Positions 7,130 through 16,573 are shown, counted from the first letter of the stretch. The stretch: 64,000 bases of DNA from an uncultured Coriobacteriales bacterium (GCA_934636245.1 CAKUAI010000001.1:124001-188000); one strand, 5' to 3'. Notes: a model not told the origin generated them from the letters alone. Numbers and translations are program-made.

Positions 7130-8629
7130 TTAATCCCCTTGCTCGTAAATCCTGGCGATGAGTTCGTCGTGGCAGGAGACATCGAGTTTGCGGTAGACGT
7201 TGCGAACATGGGTGTACACGGTGCTCTTGGAGATGAGCAGCGTTTCGGCCACGAAGGAGCAACCATGGCCGCGGGCAAGAATCTGCACGATTTCGGTCTC
7301 GCGTGGCGTGAGGGCGAAGCGTTCGGCAAGCAGTGCCACGCGAGCCTCGACGGGGAGTGTGCTTGCGGGGTTGTCGGCCGTCTCACCCGCATGGGCAGAA
7401 TCCGCCGTGCCGCCCTGGGACACGCCCGCCGTGCCGTCGTCGCCTGAAAGGCTGAGAAGGTCTTCGTCAGACATGTCGTTGGAGCTGCCGCGCTGCGCAT
7501 GGAGGCAGGCATTGGCAACGGTGAACACGCCGTAAGCCGCCGTGAGCGCCATGACGATGCCGGAATGGTAGATTGAGGTGTCCGAAAGCTGTCCTCCAAG
7601 GGCAAGACCCAGGACGGCGGTCAGGCAGTAGGTTCCGATGATAGTGGAAAACACCAGGTCGCGCGGGAATTCGCGAGCGTTGGAAATGCCGCTTCCCATT
7701 GCGAGTGCGATGGCGCCAACAATGGAGAAGAGCGTGTAGGCGGCAACAATTTGCGCGTCGGAACTGGCGCCGGGGAACATGCAAAGCGCCATGACAAGCG
7801 CGGCGGCGATGGGAATGAGCAGGCGTTGTGCGAAGGCTGCGGCAGGGATGCGCCAGTGATTGGCGACTCCGCATGCGATTGCAACAACGACGCCGGCAGC
7901 AATCGACCCCAGGACTTGGGTGTCTACCAGGCCGTCAAGAACGGTGGTGGGTGCGATGCCGATGACAAATGACGAAAGCGCGATGCCGAGAAGAGGCGTG
8001 CCCATAACCGAGAGGAAGGCCTTGGCATCCGCACGGCTTGGGGAGAGTTCGGTTTCTGCCTGCGGGGATGTGGCCTCAACCTTCTTCAGGGCAAGCGGTG
8101 CGAAGGTTCCCACGGCCAACATCACGCCATGGAACAGGTAGGAAAGAGGCACGGGCAGCGCGGACACGCCAAGGTTGAGCGCGGCCGCTGCTGCGATCCC
8201 CAAGCCGCAGGTGAGCGTGAGGTGCATGAGGCTCTCGCCAAAAAAGACTGCGGCCCAGTTTGCGCAAAGGGCAGCGAGGGGCAGGCCCGCGAAGAGCGAG
8301 CACGTAAGACCGAGTGCGTTGACCACAGGCGAGGAGACGCCGGCGCCCAATGCGACGAGGGCGATGTAGCCTGCCATTCCCATGAAGTAGAAGGCAAAGA
8401 AAAGGGGGCTGCCATGCCGTGCGGTGTGTGACTGCCCGCCGGGTGCGAAGGTCAGCACGACGGAAAGTAGGGAGAAGCCCAGGACACCCTGGGCAAACCA
8501 GGTGGTGACCTCGGGAACGCCCGCGGCGTTGATCGCGACGATGTTGGGGGAGTAGATGGGCAACGTGGCGAAGAAGCAGACGAAAGCCGCGAAGGCTGCC
8601 ACTTTTCGAGCTTGTGTAGAAGAACCCAC
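7130..8629 (-). CDS. LuxR-type regulator with polytopic membrane domain
   Basis: About 400 residues of hydrophobic helices (roughly 10-12 membrane segments) precede a C-terminal LuxR helix-turn-helix (LTPRETEIVQILARGHGCSF ... SKSTVYTHVRNVYRKLDV). It is a membrane-bound transcription factor in which the membrane part presumably senses a ligand. Three in-frame GTG codons at 8761, 8695 and 8629 each follow an AGGGGG-type site. I chose the innermost because the first membrane helix starts soon after it (499 residues). The gene is divergent from the flavoprotein at 9237 and upstream of the bile salt hydrolase, so it may control one or both. A low-complexity linker lies before the DNA-binding domain. 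Confidence 0.88.
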   Translation of the reverse strand: MGSSTQARKVAAFAAFVCFFATLPIYSPNIVAINAAGVPEVTTWFAQGVLGFSLLSVVLTFAPGGQSHTARHGSPLFFAFYFMGMAGYIALVALGAGVSSPVVNALGLTCSLFAGLPLAALCANWAAVFFGESLMHLTLTCGLGIAAAAALNLGVSALPVPLSYLFHGVMLAVGTFAPLALKKVEATSPQAETELSPSRADAKAFLSVMGTPLLGIALSSFVIGIAPTTVLDGLVDTQVLGSIAAGVVVAIACGVANHWRIPAAAFAQRLLIPIAAALVMALCMFPGASSDAQIVAAYTLFSIVGAIALAMGSGISNAREFPRDLVFSTIIGTYCLTAVLGLALGGQLSDTSIYHSGIVMALTAAYGVFTVANACLHAQRGSSNDMSDEDLLSLSGDDGTAGVSQGGTADSAHAGETADNPASTLPVEARVALLAERFALTPRETEIVQILARGHGCSFVAETLLISKSTVYTHVRNVYRKLDVSCHDELIARIYEQGD

Positions 8630-8775
8630 GCCATCCCCCTCGATACCCTCGCTGCGCAGATCGCGACTGTTGTCGAGCTGTGCAGAAAAAGTCACGCCGT
8701 TCCCCTCGATACCCGCCCTGTATTGGTCGGCCGTGCCGAGACCGACTCTGCCCAGATTCACGCCATCCCCCTTGA
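8627..8775 (-). promoter_or_regulatory. Triplicated ribosome-binding site plus GTG start
   Basis: On the minus strand the sequence ATCRAGGGGRAYGGCGTG occurs three times with GTG codons exactly 66 bases apart (8761, 8695, 8629), all in the LuxR reading frame. The bases after the second and third GTG are also similar (TTTTCTGCACAGCTCGA, TTCTTCTACACAAGCTCGA), so this is a decayed tandem triplication of the initiation region. Confidence 0.7.
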
Positions 8776-8963
8776 TGTCTGCGCCGCCTCGGTTGCCTGG
8801 CTTGCGGGCTCGCGAGGTTTGACGTGTGAGCTTGTAGCGGGTCGCATGCCGCCCGTGTCAAAAGCCGATCGAAAGCAACTATAGCAAAACGGCCGATTGC
8901 TGAGGCCGAATTCAAGCGGTTCTTTTCGGGTGATTGTTGAGGGATGGAAGCGCGGGGAATTCT

Positions 8964-8976
8964 CATGCCTAGGGCA
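8964..8976. promoter_or_regulatory. 13-bp palindrome in the LuxR/flavoprotein divergent region
   Basis: ATGCC-TAG-GGCAT lies in the 607-base region between the divergent starts at 8629 and 9237. The same region has three AATACCA or ATACCAAATAC motifs near 8987, 9010 and 9065. These are candidate regulator sites; the rest of the region shows no gene. Confidence 0.35.
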
Positions 8977-9236
8977 TTATTCATCAAAATACCAGCTCAG
9001 GGGTGTCCATACCAAATACTTTTGAGACTCGCCACATTTGGGTAAGTGCCCCGGTGAGGTGCAAATACCAATCTTCCGCGATTCTCACGCTAGCCCTTGC
9101 CGCGTACCGTACGAGTTGTCACCAGCCGGGTGTGGCGCATGCGTCTCACGTATCGCATGGAGCCACTGTTCTCCCGGCATAAGCGCAATGCTTGGGCCAA
9201 TGGACCCGGGCAATTCCAACAAAGGAGTGCGTACGT

Positions 9237-11267
9237 ATGGATCTGAACCGCAGGAGCTTCCTCAAGGTCGCAGGTGCCGGCGCCGCTGCCGCCATGGCTG
9301 CCGCTGGTGCTACCGCTGCTCTGGCTGACGCCCCCGCGCCTGCCGCCGGCTTTGTTCCCGGCACCTACACGGGCACCGGCAAGGGCATCTCCTCCGACGT
9401 CACCGTCACCGTCACCGTCGACGAGACGAGCGTGACCGACGTGACCGTCGACGCTTCCGGCGAGACCGCCAACATCGGCGCCGCCGCTGCCGACGAGCTC
9501 GCTTCTCAGCTCCTCGCTGCCGGCTCCTCTGAGATCGACGGCGTCTCCGGCGCCACCATCACCTCTGACGCCGCCGCTTCCGCCATGGACGCCGCCCTCG
9601 CCGCCGCCACCGCTGGCGACCAGGCCGCTGCCGACGAGCACGCTGCCGCTGCTGCCGAGGCTTCTCTCGACACTGACTGGAAGACCGCTCCCGCCGAGGT
9701 CACCGACTTCGTCGCCGAGTACGACACCGAGGTCGTCGTTGTTGGTCACGGTTACGCCGGCATCACCGCCACCCGTGAGCTCGCCGAGCAGGGCCATGGC
9801 GTCATCCTGATCGAGAAGTCCGCCGAGGAGAGCTGGGCCGCTCTGGGCAACGAGTTTGCCTGCATCAACGGCGACGCCATCCTCAACTACGGTGCCGATC
9901 ACATCGACCCCGTCGAGTTCTACAACAACTGGATGAAGATCTCCTCCAACCAGCCCAACCCCCAGCTCGTCATGAAGTTCGCCCAGAACTCCGCCGAGAA
10001 CAGCAACTGGTACCTCAACCAGCTCACCGAGGACGACCTGGCTGTCATGACCGGCAGCTTCCTGCCCAAGTCTGAGCATCAGCTCTCCGAGGTCAACGGC
10101 GTGAAGTTCTGGGCCTCCACCTGCTCCTTCTACAGCCAGGAGTGCGGCCAGACCAAGATTCAGACCACCAACCGCGAGGCTGCCATCGCCGCCGGCGCCC
10201 AGGTGCTGTTCGGCACCGCCGGCTACTACGTCATCATGGATGACGGCAAGGTCGCTGGCCTCGTTGCCAAGAACGACGAGGGCTACGTCAAGTTCAACTG
10301 CAAGGCTGTCGTCGTCGCCACGGGTGGCTTCGGTGGCAACCAGGCCATGATGAACGACCTCATCCCCGACATGGCCAACGCCTGCGTCGAGGGCGAGAAG
10401 CTCTCCTCCATGGCCGACCGCGCTGGCGACGGCGTGAAGATGGCCTACTGGGCCGGCGCTCACCTCGAGACCACGCCCATCGCCGGCATGAACATGAAGG
10501 GCCTCTCCGTCCCCGGCAAGATGAATGTCCTTCCCCAGGCAGTGTGGGTGGACGAGAACGGCAAGCGTTTCTGCAACGAGTTCTGGCCGGTTGCCGAGCA
10601 GCGCGGTTTCCAGAACATCTTCCAGACCCGCAAGACGAAGTTCGCCATCTGCGACGACAACTTCACCGAGTACCGCCAGTACACGCTGCCCCAGCACGCT
10701 GGCTTCGACGCCACTGAGGAGAACGTCCAGGCTCTGCGCGAGTCCCTCGACGAGGCCTATGCCAAGTTCCAGGGCACCTGGGAGGAGCCCGAGCAGCAGG
10801 AGCAGGGCCCCATGGGTGGCCCCATGACCGCCAACGAGTTCATCGCTGACGACACGCTCGAGGGCCTGGCCGACCAGCTCGGCTACGAGGGCGCTGCCAA
10901 GGAGGCCTTCCTCGCTCAGATCGAGGAGTACAACCAGTACTGCGAGGACGGCGCCGACCAGCAGTTCGGCCGCGACGCCCAGGTGCTCTTCCCGGTCAAG
11001 CAGGCTCCTTTCTACGCCGTCAAGTTTGAGCCGCAGCTCGGCGAGACCATGGTCACCTGCGGCGGCATCCTGACCGACGGCGAGCAGAACGCCATTGACA
11101 AGAACTACGAGCCCATCCCCGGCCTCTACGTCTCCGGCAACGACTGCGGCCGCCGCTTCGGCTACGAGTACTTCACGCCCATCCCCGGCTGCTCGCTGGG
11201 CATGGCCATCACGCTGGGCCGCGAGTGCGGCAAGAGCGTCTGCAAGTTCCTCGACGCCCAGGCGTAA
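9237..11267 (+). CDS. Exported flavoprotein reductase with N-terminal FMN-binding domain
   Basis: The protein has 676 residues and its ATG follows AAAGGAG. It has a twin-arginine signal (LNRRSFLKVAG), then an FMN_bind domain (GTYTGTGKG to DGVSGATITSDAA), where the threonine of SGAT is expected to receive FMN covalently from an ApbE-type transferase. A flexible Ala-rich linker leads to the FAD_binding_2 reductase domain (VVVVGHGYAGITA, VVVATGGFGGN). The FMN domain is N-terminal here but C-terminal in the paralogues at 31370 and 35539. The active-site region reads GKRFCNEFWPVAEQ and GRRFGYEYFTPIPGC, unlike fumarate reductase. The expected location is outside the membrane, using electrons from a quinone-linked donor not encoded here. 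It is divergent from a membrane LuxR regulator. Confidence 0.93.
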   Translation: MDLNRRSFLKVAGAGAAAAMAAAGATAALADAPAPAAGFVPGTYTGTGKGISSDVTVTVTVDETSVTDVTVDASGETANIGAAAADELASQLLAAGSSEIDGVSGATITSDAAASAMDAALAAATAGDQAAADEHAAAAAEASLDTDWKTAPAEVTDFVAEYDTEVVVVGHGYAGITATRELAEQGHGVILIEKSAEESWAALGNEFACINGDAILNYGADHIDPVEFYNNWMKISSNQPNPQLVMKFAQNSAENSNWYLNQLTEDDLAVMTGSFLPKSEHQLSEVNGVKFWASTCSFYSQECGQTKIQTTNREAAIAAGAQVLFGTAGYYVIMDDGKVAGLVAKNDEGYVKFNCKAVVVATGGFGGNQAMMNDLIPDMANACVEGEKLSSMADRAGDGVKMAYWAGAHLETTPIAGMNMKGLSVPGKMNVLPQAVWVDENGKRFCNEFWPVAEQRGFQNIFQTRKTKFAICDDNFTEYRQYTLPQHAGFDATEENVQALRESLDEAYAKFQGTWEEPEQQEQGPMGGPMTANEFIADDTLEGLADQLGYEGAAKEAFLAQIEEYNQYCEDGADQQFGRDAQVLFPVKQAPFYAVKFEPQLGETMVTCGGILTDGEQNAIDKNYEPIPGLYVSGNDCGRRFGYEYFTPIPGCSLGMAITLGRECGKSVCKFLDAQA

Positions 11268-11337
11268 GAGGGGCGAGCGCTTCCTGGCGGCTTAGGTCGC
11301 TGCGGTTCGCGAGGTTCGCAACGCACGTACAGAGCAA

Positions 11338-11378
11338 GGCCCTCCCGCGCGGTTATGTTGGCGCGGGAGGGCCCATTT
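11338..11378 (+). terminator. Terminator of the 9237-11267 flavoprotein
   Basis: A perfect 13-bp stem (GGCCCTCCCGCGC with GCGCGGGAGGGCC) followed by CATTTGCGTTT. A close relative lies at 12729-12770. Confidence 0.7.
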
Positions 11379-11403
11379 GCGTTTGGGGGCGGCGGACTGG
11401 GCA

Positions 11404-11483
11404 GGTATTCCCGCAAAAACGGGGTTCTCCAGCCGTGATTTGCCCGGTGTCTCCTGGCATGCGCTTGAGACAATGGACAGTAA
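11404..11483 (+). repeat. 80-base direct repeat, copy A
   Basis: It begins GGTATT and contains CCGCAAAAACGGGG then TTCTCCAGCCGTGATTTG; TGGACAGTAA closes it. Copy B at 12493-12573 has the same elements in the same order and spacing. The two copies flank the C39-like gene. The remaining bases of the 11268-11610 interval hold the flavoprotein terminator and the presumed promoter of the next gene. Confidence 0.7.
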
Positions 11484-11610
11484 ATCTGCGGGTATGGATT
11501 CGAGCGCATGGGTTGCCTGCTATGCTGGGCGATAGCTTCTGTGTGCCATGCGGTGGGAGTCGGCGTACCCATGCGGATGGGGCCCGGCTGAGTGAGAGGA
11601 TGGCCTGGCG

Positions 11611-12354
11611 ATGAAAACAAGAAAGGCAAGCTTCCCGTTTTGCTTCTACCTGTCTCTTGTGTTGCTGGTGGGATTGCTGACATTTCCCATGTATGGTTTC
11701 GCCTCTTCGGGCGATGCACCCTCGGGGGATGGTTCCTCGGCAGACACATCCATCTATGATGGGTCTCTCACAGATGCCGCTGTGTATATCGAAATCCCGG
11801 CGTTAAGGCAATATGGCGGGTACACCTGCGGAGCGACGTGCGTGCAGATGCTCATGAATTGGCTTGACCCTTACAACGCCGACTTGAATCTGACGCGCTA
11901 CGAGGAGCTGCTTGGCACGACGCCCGAGAAAGGAACTCCGCCTGACGCCATCATGGGGTATTTCACGGAGAATGGCGTTGCGTTTGCCGCATCCGAGCAT
12001 TGGTCATGCGAAGACCTTCGTGCTGCACTTGATGCGGGCCATCCTGTCATGATGGCCCTGCAGGCGTGGTCTTCTGCGGATGATGGGAGCTACAACGTCG
12101 ACGACCCCGCGAACACTGGCACATACCTGGCCGAGGGCCATTGGGTTATATGTGTGGGATATTGCGACAATCAGATTGAGCCGTACTTTATATTCAACGA
12201 CCCCGCTTGTGTGGGCCACACCTTGCTGTATGCCGGCGAGCTGGATGAGCGCTGGATTGATATGGATGGGGAAGGCGTCGTCTACGATCACTTTGGGATA
12301 GAGATAGCCCAGACCGTGAAGTTCGATGCCGACGGTCTCTTTCATATGGACTAA
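11611..12354 (+). CDS. Secreted papain-like C39-family (Peptidase_C39_2) protein
   Basis: The protein has 247 residues. It has a Sec-type signal peptide (basic MKTRK, hydrophobic core to about residue 31) and a Ser/Asp-rich linker. The cysteine protease-like domain starts near residue 60. The family pattern is visible: Gln67, Cys73 in QYGGYTCGATC, His177 in EGHWVICVGY, and Asp197 in FNDPAC. It is therefore probably catalytically competent, a secreted cysteine peptidase or amidase of unknown substrate. It stands alone between two repeats and two similar terminators, so it may be a recent insertion. Confidence 0.85.
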   Translation: MKTRKASFPFCFYLSLVLLVGLLTFPMYGFASSGDAPSGDGSSADTSIYDGSLTDAAVYIEIPALRQYGGYTCGATCVQMLMNWLDPYNADLNLTRYEELLGTTPEKGTPPDAIMGYFTENGVAFAASEHWSCEDLRAALDAGHPVMMALQAWSSADDGSYNVDDPANTGTYLAEGHWVICVGYCDNQIEPYFIFNDPACVGHTLLYAGELDERWIDMDGEGVVYDHFGIEIAQTVKFDADGLFHMD

Positions 12355-12492
12355 GGAGGCGGAAACTGTGGGCGGCGTACTGGCGTTTCTGCTGCTTGCG
12401 GAATGAGACAAAGGGACGGGTGCACGTGCCATCCCCCTTCGTGTCATTCATCAGTGCAGCAGATTTTCTTGCGTTGGGGGAATGGATGGGCC

Positions 12493-12573
12493 GGTATTTC
12501 CGCAAAAACGGGGTTCTCCAGCCGTGATTTGTTATGCGTGGCCTCAATATGCATGCTAGATAGTGGACAGTAA
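12493..12573 (+). repeat. 80-base direct repeat, copy B
   Basis: Same arrangement as copy A at 11404-11483: GGTATT, CCGCAAAAACGGGG, TTCTCCAGCCGTGATTTG, then TGGACAGTAA. It lies in the gene-free 12355-12924 interval, which also has an inverted partial copy and a terminator-like hairpin. Confidence 0.7.
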
Positions 12574-12646
12574 GGCTTGATGTGTTGAATAAATCCTGCT
12601 TTCAGCTGTTTCAACAACCAATGTGAGCTTCATGCCGCCGCCATAG

Positions 12647-12671
12647 CGGCTGGAGAACCCCCAAAATGCGG
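12647..12671 (-). repeat. Inverted partial copy of the 80-base repeat
   Basis: On the minus strand it reads CCGCATTTTGGGGGTTCTCC and continues AGCCG, matching the central part of copies A and B in opposite orientation. Confidence 0.55.
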
Positions 12672-12728
12672 CGATATCTCCCTTATATTTGGATGAGACG
12701 CTGCACCCGCCTCTTTGTGCTGGCGAGC

Positions 12729-12770
12729 AAGGCCCTTCCGCGTGCATCCGTTGGCGCGGGAGGGCCTTTT
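12729..12770 (+). terminator. Terminator-like hairpin, relative of the one at 11338
   Basis: A 14-bp stem (AAGGCCCTTCCGCG with CGCGGGAGGGCCTT, one wobble) with four Ts. It is about 375 bases downstream of the C39-like stop codon, and no other plus-strand gene ends nearer. Confidence 0.6.
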
Positions 12771-12924
12771 GAGTTTGGGGGATGGGGGAGCGCCGCGGCG
12801 ATCCTGTTCGCTTGTTGGTAATCGCTTGGTTTTATTAGGGCGAGGCCGGCACGCTGCATTCATCCCATACTGATGTTAAGACTTCCGCGCGGAATGGCAC
12901 ATTGCACCCGTCCCTTTGCGTCGT

Positions 12925-14409
12925 TTAGGCAGCCTGCTTGGCCGGGTGCTTGTGCTCCTTCACGCAGAAGATGGCGAAGACGAGGGCCACGGCACCGATG
13001 CAGCCGCAGATGAAGTAGGCGCTGCCCACACCGGCGGCCGTTGCGGCGGCAACATCGGCGCCGCCGGCGATCTGGGCGGAGGTGACGCCGGTCATGGCGG
13101 TCACGATGAGGGCGGTGGCCAGGCCGCCGGCCACCTGGCGGCCGGTGTTGGCGATGGCGTTGCCGTGGGCGATGAGGTCGTCGCGCAGGGCGTTGACGCC
13201 CCAGGTGTTTACGGGCATGTTGGCCATCGACTGGCCGCAGGCCTGCATGCCGCACAGCACGGCGGCCGTCACGACCGACATGTGCTCATCGGCGCCGGAG
13301 AACATGAAGAGGGCGACCGTCATGAGTGCAAGGCCGGCAACGGAGATGGCGCGCGGCCCGAAGCGGTCGAACACCATGCCGGCCACCGGGCTCAGCACGA
13401 TGCCCACGGCAGCGGCGGGCAGCATGACCATGCCCGTCTCAAAAGCGCTGGCACCCAAGGCGGTCTGGAGCAAGATGGGCAGCGTGGTGTTGGTGACGAG
13501 GCACGCGGCGTTGATGAGCGTGACGACAAGCGCGGCGGTACGGAAGCTCGGCGTTTTGAGCGTGGTGAGCTCGAGCAGGGGGTTCTCGATGCGCAGACTG
13601 CGGCGCACGAAGCACACGAGGCACACGATGCCGGCGACGATGCTGACCAGGACGATCGGGCTCGTCCAGCCCAGAGACGAGGCGCTCGAGAAGCCGTAGA
13701 GCAGGCCGCCGAAGGCGACGGTGGAGAGGATAACGGAGGTCACATCGAGTTGCGGGTTCTTGCGCTCGCCCACGTTCTTGAGGAAGACGACGCCGCAGAC
13801 AAGCACGATGAGTGCGAGCGGCACGATGGCGCCGAGCATGACGCGCCAGCCGAACGAGTCGATCACCGCACCGCCCACGACGGGGCCCACGGCGGGGCCG
13901 GCGGCCATGACGATGCCAGCCAGACCCATGGCGGTGCCGCGCTTCTCAACGGGGAACACGAGCAGTGGCACGACGGCTACCAGGGGCAACAGCACACCCG
14001 AGCTCGCAGCCTGCAGTACGCGTCCCACGATGAGGGGAGCAAAGCTCGGGGCGACGGCGCACAGAAGGGTGCCTGCCGCGAACACGCCGGTAGCGCTGAA
14101 GAAGAGCGCGCGAGTGGAGAAGCGGTCGATGAGGAAGGCGGAGATGGGCACCATGATGCCGCTGACCAAAGGATAGATGGACATGATCCACTGGGCGGTG
14201 CCGGCCTCGATGCCGAAGTCGGCCATGATGACGGGCAGCGCCGGCGACATGACGGTCTGGTTGAGCAGCGCCAGGAAGGCACCGAGAACGACGACGCCCA
14301 CGGTGCGGATTTGCGCTGCGGTGACGCCACCGTGCGGCGCAGTGGCAGCGGCCGTTGCGGCTGCGGCCGTCTCGGGCGCAAGGCCCTGGTTTTCAGTTGT
14401 TTGCGACAT
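12925..14409 (-). CDS. MFS exporter, DHA2 (EmrB/QacA-like) family
   Basis: The protein has 494 residues and starts at an ATG behind GAGGAG. After an Ala-rich N-terminus it shows about 14 membrane helices. Motifs fit proton-driven drug exporters of the DHA2 type: LNQTVMSPALPVIMADF in helix 1, then AQWIMSIYPLVSGIMVP, and LIDRFSTRALFF as motif A. The likely role is export of drugs or amphipathic compounds; substrates cannot be predicted. It is monocistronic, with no regulator directly beside it. Confidence 0.93.
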   Translation of the reverse strand: MSQTTENQGLAPETAAAATAAATAPHGGVTAAQIRTVGVVVLGAFLALLNQTVMSPALPVIMADFGIEAGTAQWIMSIYPLVSGIMVPISAFLIDRFSTRALFFSATGVFAAGTLLCAVAPSFAPLIVGRVLQAASSGVLLPLVAVVPLLVFPVEKRGTAMGLAGIVMAAGPAVGPVVGGAVIDSFGWRVMLGAIVPLALIVLVCGVVFLKNVGERKNPQLDVTSVILSTVAFGGLLYGFSSASSLGWTSPIVLVSIVAGIVCLVCFVRRSLRIENPLLELTTLKTPSFRTAALVVTLINAACLVTNTTLPILLQTALGASAFETGMVMLPAAAVGIVLSPVAGMVFDRFGPRAISVAGLALMTVALFMFSGADEHMSVVTAAVLCGMQACGQSMANMPVNTWGVNALRDDLIAHGNAIANTGRQVAGGLATALIVTAMTGVTSAQIAGGADVAAATAAGVGSAYFICGCIGAVALVFAIFCVKEHKHPAKQAA

Positions 14410-14970
14410 GCGATGAGCTCCTCTGATGATGCCGAGTGTGTCCGGGGTGCAAGAAGGACAGGGCCGCATGGGTGCAGCGTTTGTCTCTTCTTATATGAGA
14501 TATGGGGTGGCCCGGAAAACTCAGATGAGCATCGAGGAAAGCTGGGGAGAAGCCGTCAGAAATAGGGGAGTCCTGTGGGCGCGCAGCGAGTTGATGCGGC
14601 GCAGATGGCGATACACAGCTGCGATGGACGCTGCCACAGTGGGACTCCTTTCTGAATGGCTAAAAAATAGAGCGAGCGGGCCGAGTCTGGTTCCGCTCGC
14701 GTATGCGACATCGATTGTGCCCCATCGTGCGCCCCACAATCAGGCGAAGCCATGTCTCCACATTGATTGCGGGAAGCGTGGCGAGGATGGGCTGAAGACG
14801 AGGGGAACGCAGCGTGAGTATGGCGAGGACGAGCGCTCCGGCGACGTTGGCGCGGTGCGTGGTGCGAGCGCGCTGGGCGACACGGTGTGACGCTTGGTGC
14901 GAGTGTGTTGGAAGGCGCCCCCGGTTGGCTTGTCGGCACGTCCGGGGGCGCCGCATTTCGTCGCGGCGCG
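14410..14970. other. Gene-free interval between DHA2 exporter and PepC
   Basis: I see no supportable gene. An 11-bp perfect hairpin (GGCGCCCCCGG with CCGGGGGCGCC, 14914-14952) lies just past the PepC stop codon and may end that transcript, although it lacks a T-run on the minus strand. Confidence 0.5.
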
Positions 14971-16425
14971 CTAGTCGCTGATGCCGAACATGGGCGACCA
15001 GGGGTCCATGTGCACGACGGGGGTCGCGGGGTCGTCCCAGGCGGCGACGATGTCGGCGGGCACGTAGTCGCGGTGCACGATGGCCTGGCCCACGTAGGCG
15101 TCGAACCAGCGGTCGGTGATGACGAAGTAGCCGTCCTTGCAGGCGTCCTTGCCCCAGCTGTTCTCCACGCGCCAGGCGAGGGGCTTGCCGACGGCGTCGA
15201 GGTTCACGCCCTGGAACGTCATGGCGTGGTTGAGCTCGGTCTCGCGTGCGTCGAAGCTCGTTGCCTTGTCCATGCCAAAGGGCATGCCGAAAAGCGCCTC
15301 GTAGTCGAGCGTCTCGGTGTCGAGCAGGCCGGCGGGGTCGGAGCGGTCCATGTTCTTGAGCACGTCGCAGGCCATCCACGCAGGGTGGCCGGCCTTGAGC
15401 TGGGCGATCACGGCGCCCTTGAGCACGTCGATCGGCACGTTGAGCATGCGGATGGGTACGCCGGCGATCGATCCCTGGTGCTCAAGCTGCAGGATGGAGC
15501 CGTAAGGGCGTGTCTGACCAGGGACGTTGCCCAGGTTGATGAAGTCGGACATGCGCACGCCGGCGTAGCGGGCGAAGAACTCCTGCGGCGTCACGTCCTC
15601 GATACGCGTGAAGTTCTCGGGCTGCCCGTCCTTGGCCTTCTTGGCCATAAGGGCCTCAGGCGAGCCGGGGGCGGGGGAGTCCGGGCTGTCTGCCTCGGCC
15701 TTCTCGGTCTTGCGTGCGTCGGCCACGTACTCGAAGGTGAAGCGTGCGGGCGGCTCGCCCAGGCTCACTGCCAGGATACGGTAGACGTTGGCCAGCATGG
15801 CACCCTTCATCTGCGAGAGCTCCTCGGCCGAGGCGCCCTTGGCCACGGTGGCCCTCAGCTCCATGGCGCATTGCCTCAGCTTGCGGAAGAGAACCTCGTC
15901 CATGTCGGAGGTCGCCTGGGAGTTGGCTGTGTCGGGCATACAGGCCTTGGGCATCACGCCGTACTTGTCAATGAGCGCCGCCGCAGCGTCCCACCAGCCG
16001 CCGTCGCTTGCGGGCTCCTGCAGCCAGTACACCACCTCGCGGTCGTCGATGGGCCTGTCGGCCAGGCGGATCATCTCGTCGAGGAAGGACGCGCTCTTCT
16101 CGAGCTTGTCCCAAAACTGCAGGTAGGCCTGGGAAAGCTCAAGCTTCGTGGTTCCCAGCGTGCTCATCATGCGGTCGCGCACCACGTTGAGCGCCGAGAA
16201 CAGCCAGCAGCGGCCGCTCTTGCGCTGGTTGGTGACGTCGCCGGTGGGCGTGAGGCTCACCGAGTACGTGTCGTGGTACACGCGGTAGGGCAGGGGGTTC
16301 TTGGCCGCCGCCCTCACGCCCGCCGAGGTCGCCGCGTTGCGCGCAACCGTGTAGGGCGCAAAGTCCCCAAGCGCTGCATGCCACTCCTCGACTGCGCCTT
16401 CCGTGATGCTGCTCTCATCGCTCAT
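14971..16425 (-). CDS. pepC: C1-family aminopeptidase (PepC / bleomycin hydrolase type)
   Basis: The protein has 484 residues with no signal peptide. It has the papain-fold catalytic triad of bleomycin hydrolases: Cys in VTNQRKSGRCWLFSALN near residue 73, His in LNHAMTFQGVNLD, and Asn in RVENSWGKD. The length fits PepC (about 440-490). It would act as a cytosolic oligomeric aminopeptidase that trims short peptides, supplying amino acids to a peptide-using anaerobe. The C-terminus ends MFGISD rather than the usual Ala or Pro-Trp extension; the functional meaning is unclear. Confidence 0.93.
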   Translation of the reverse strand: MSDESSITEGAVEEWHAALGDFAPYTVARNAATSAGVRAAAKNPLPYRVYHDTYSVSLTPTGDVTNQRKSGRCWLFSALNVVRDRMMSTLGTTKLELSQAYLQFWDKLEKSASFLDEMIRLADRPIDDREVVYWLQEPASDGGWWDAAAALIDKYGVMPKACMPDTANSQATSDMDEVLFRKLRQCAMELRATVAKGASAEELSQMKGAMLANVYRILAVSLGEPPARFTFEYVADARKTEKAEADSPDSPAPGSPEALMAKKAKDGQPENFTRIEDVTPQEFFARYAGVRMSDFINLGNVPGQTRPYGSILQLEHQGSIAGVPIRMLNVPIDVLKGAVIAQLKAGHPAWMACDVLKNMDRSDPAGLLDTETLDYEALFGMPFGMDKATSFDARETELNHAMTFQGVNLDAVGKPLAWRVENSWGKDACKDGYFVITDRWFDAYVGQAIVHRDYVPADIVAAWDDPATPVVHMDPWSPMFGISD

Positions 16426-16573
16426 GGTTCGTGCCTGCCTTTCTCAATCGAAATTGACAGGCGGTATTATCGCGCAATCAGCTTGGCCCTGTTTGTCGTC
16501 GAGTGGTTATTCACAGGACGGCCTACCTAGTAGGCCGAGTGTAATTCAGCTGCAATCGGCCCTGCTCCTTCAC

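Noticed and set aside
12556..12863. Small minus-strand frames in the 12355-12924 gap
   Set aside because: They overlap the inverted repeat copy and a terminator hairpin, and have no good ribosome site or recognisable sequence.
14971..16425. Secreted peptidase
   Set aside because: No signal peptide is present and the PepC family is cytosolic.
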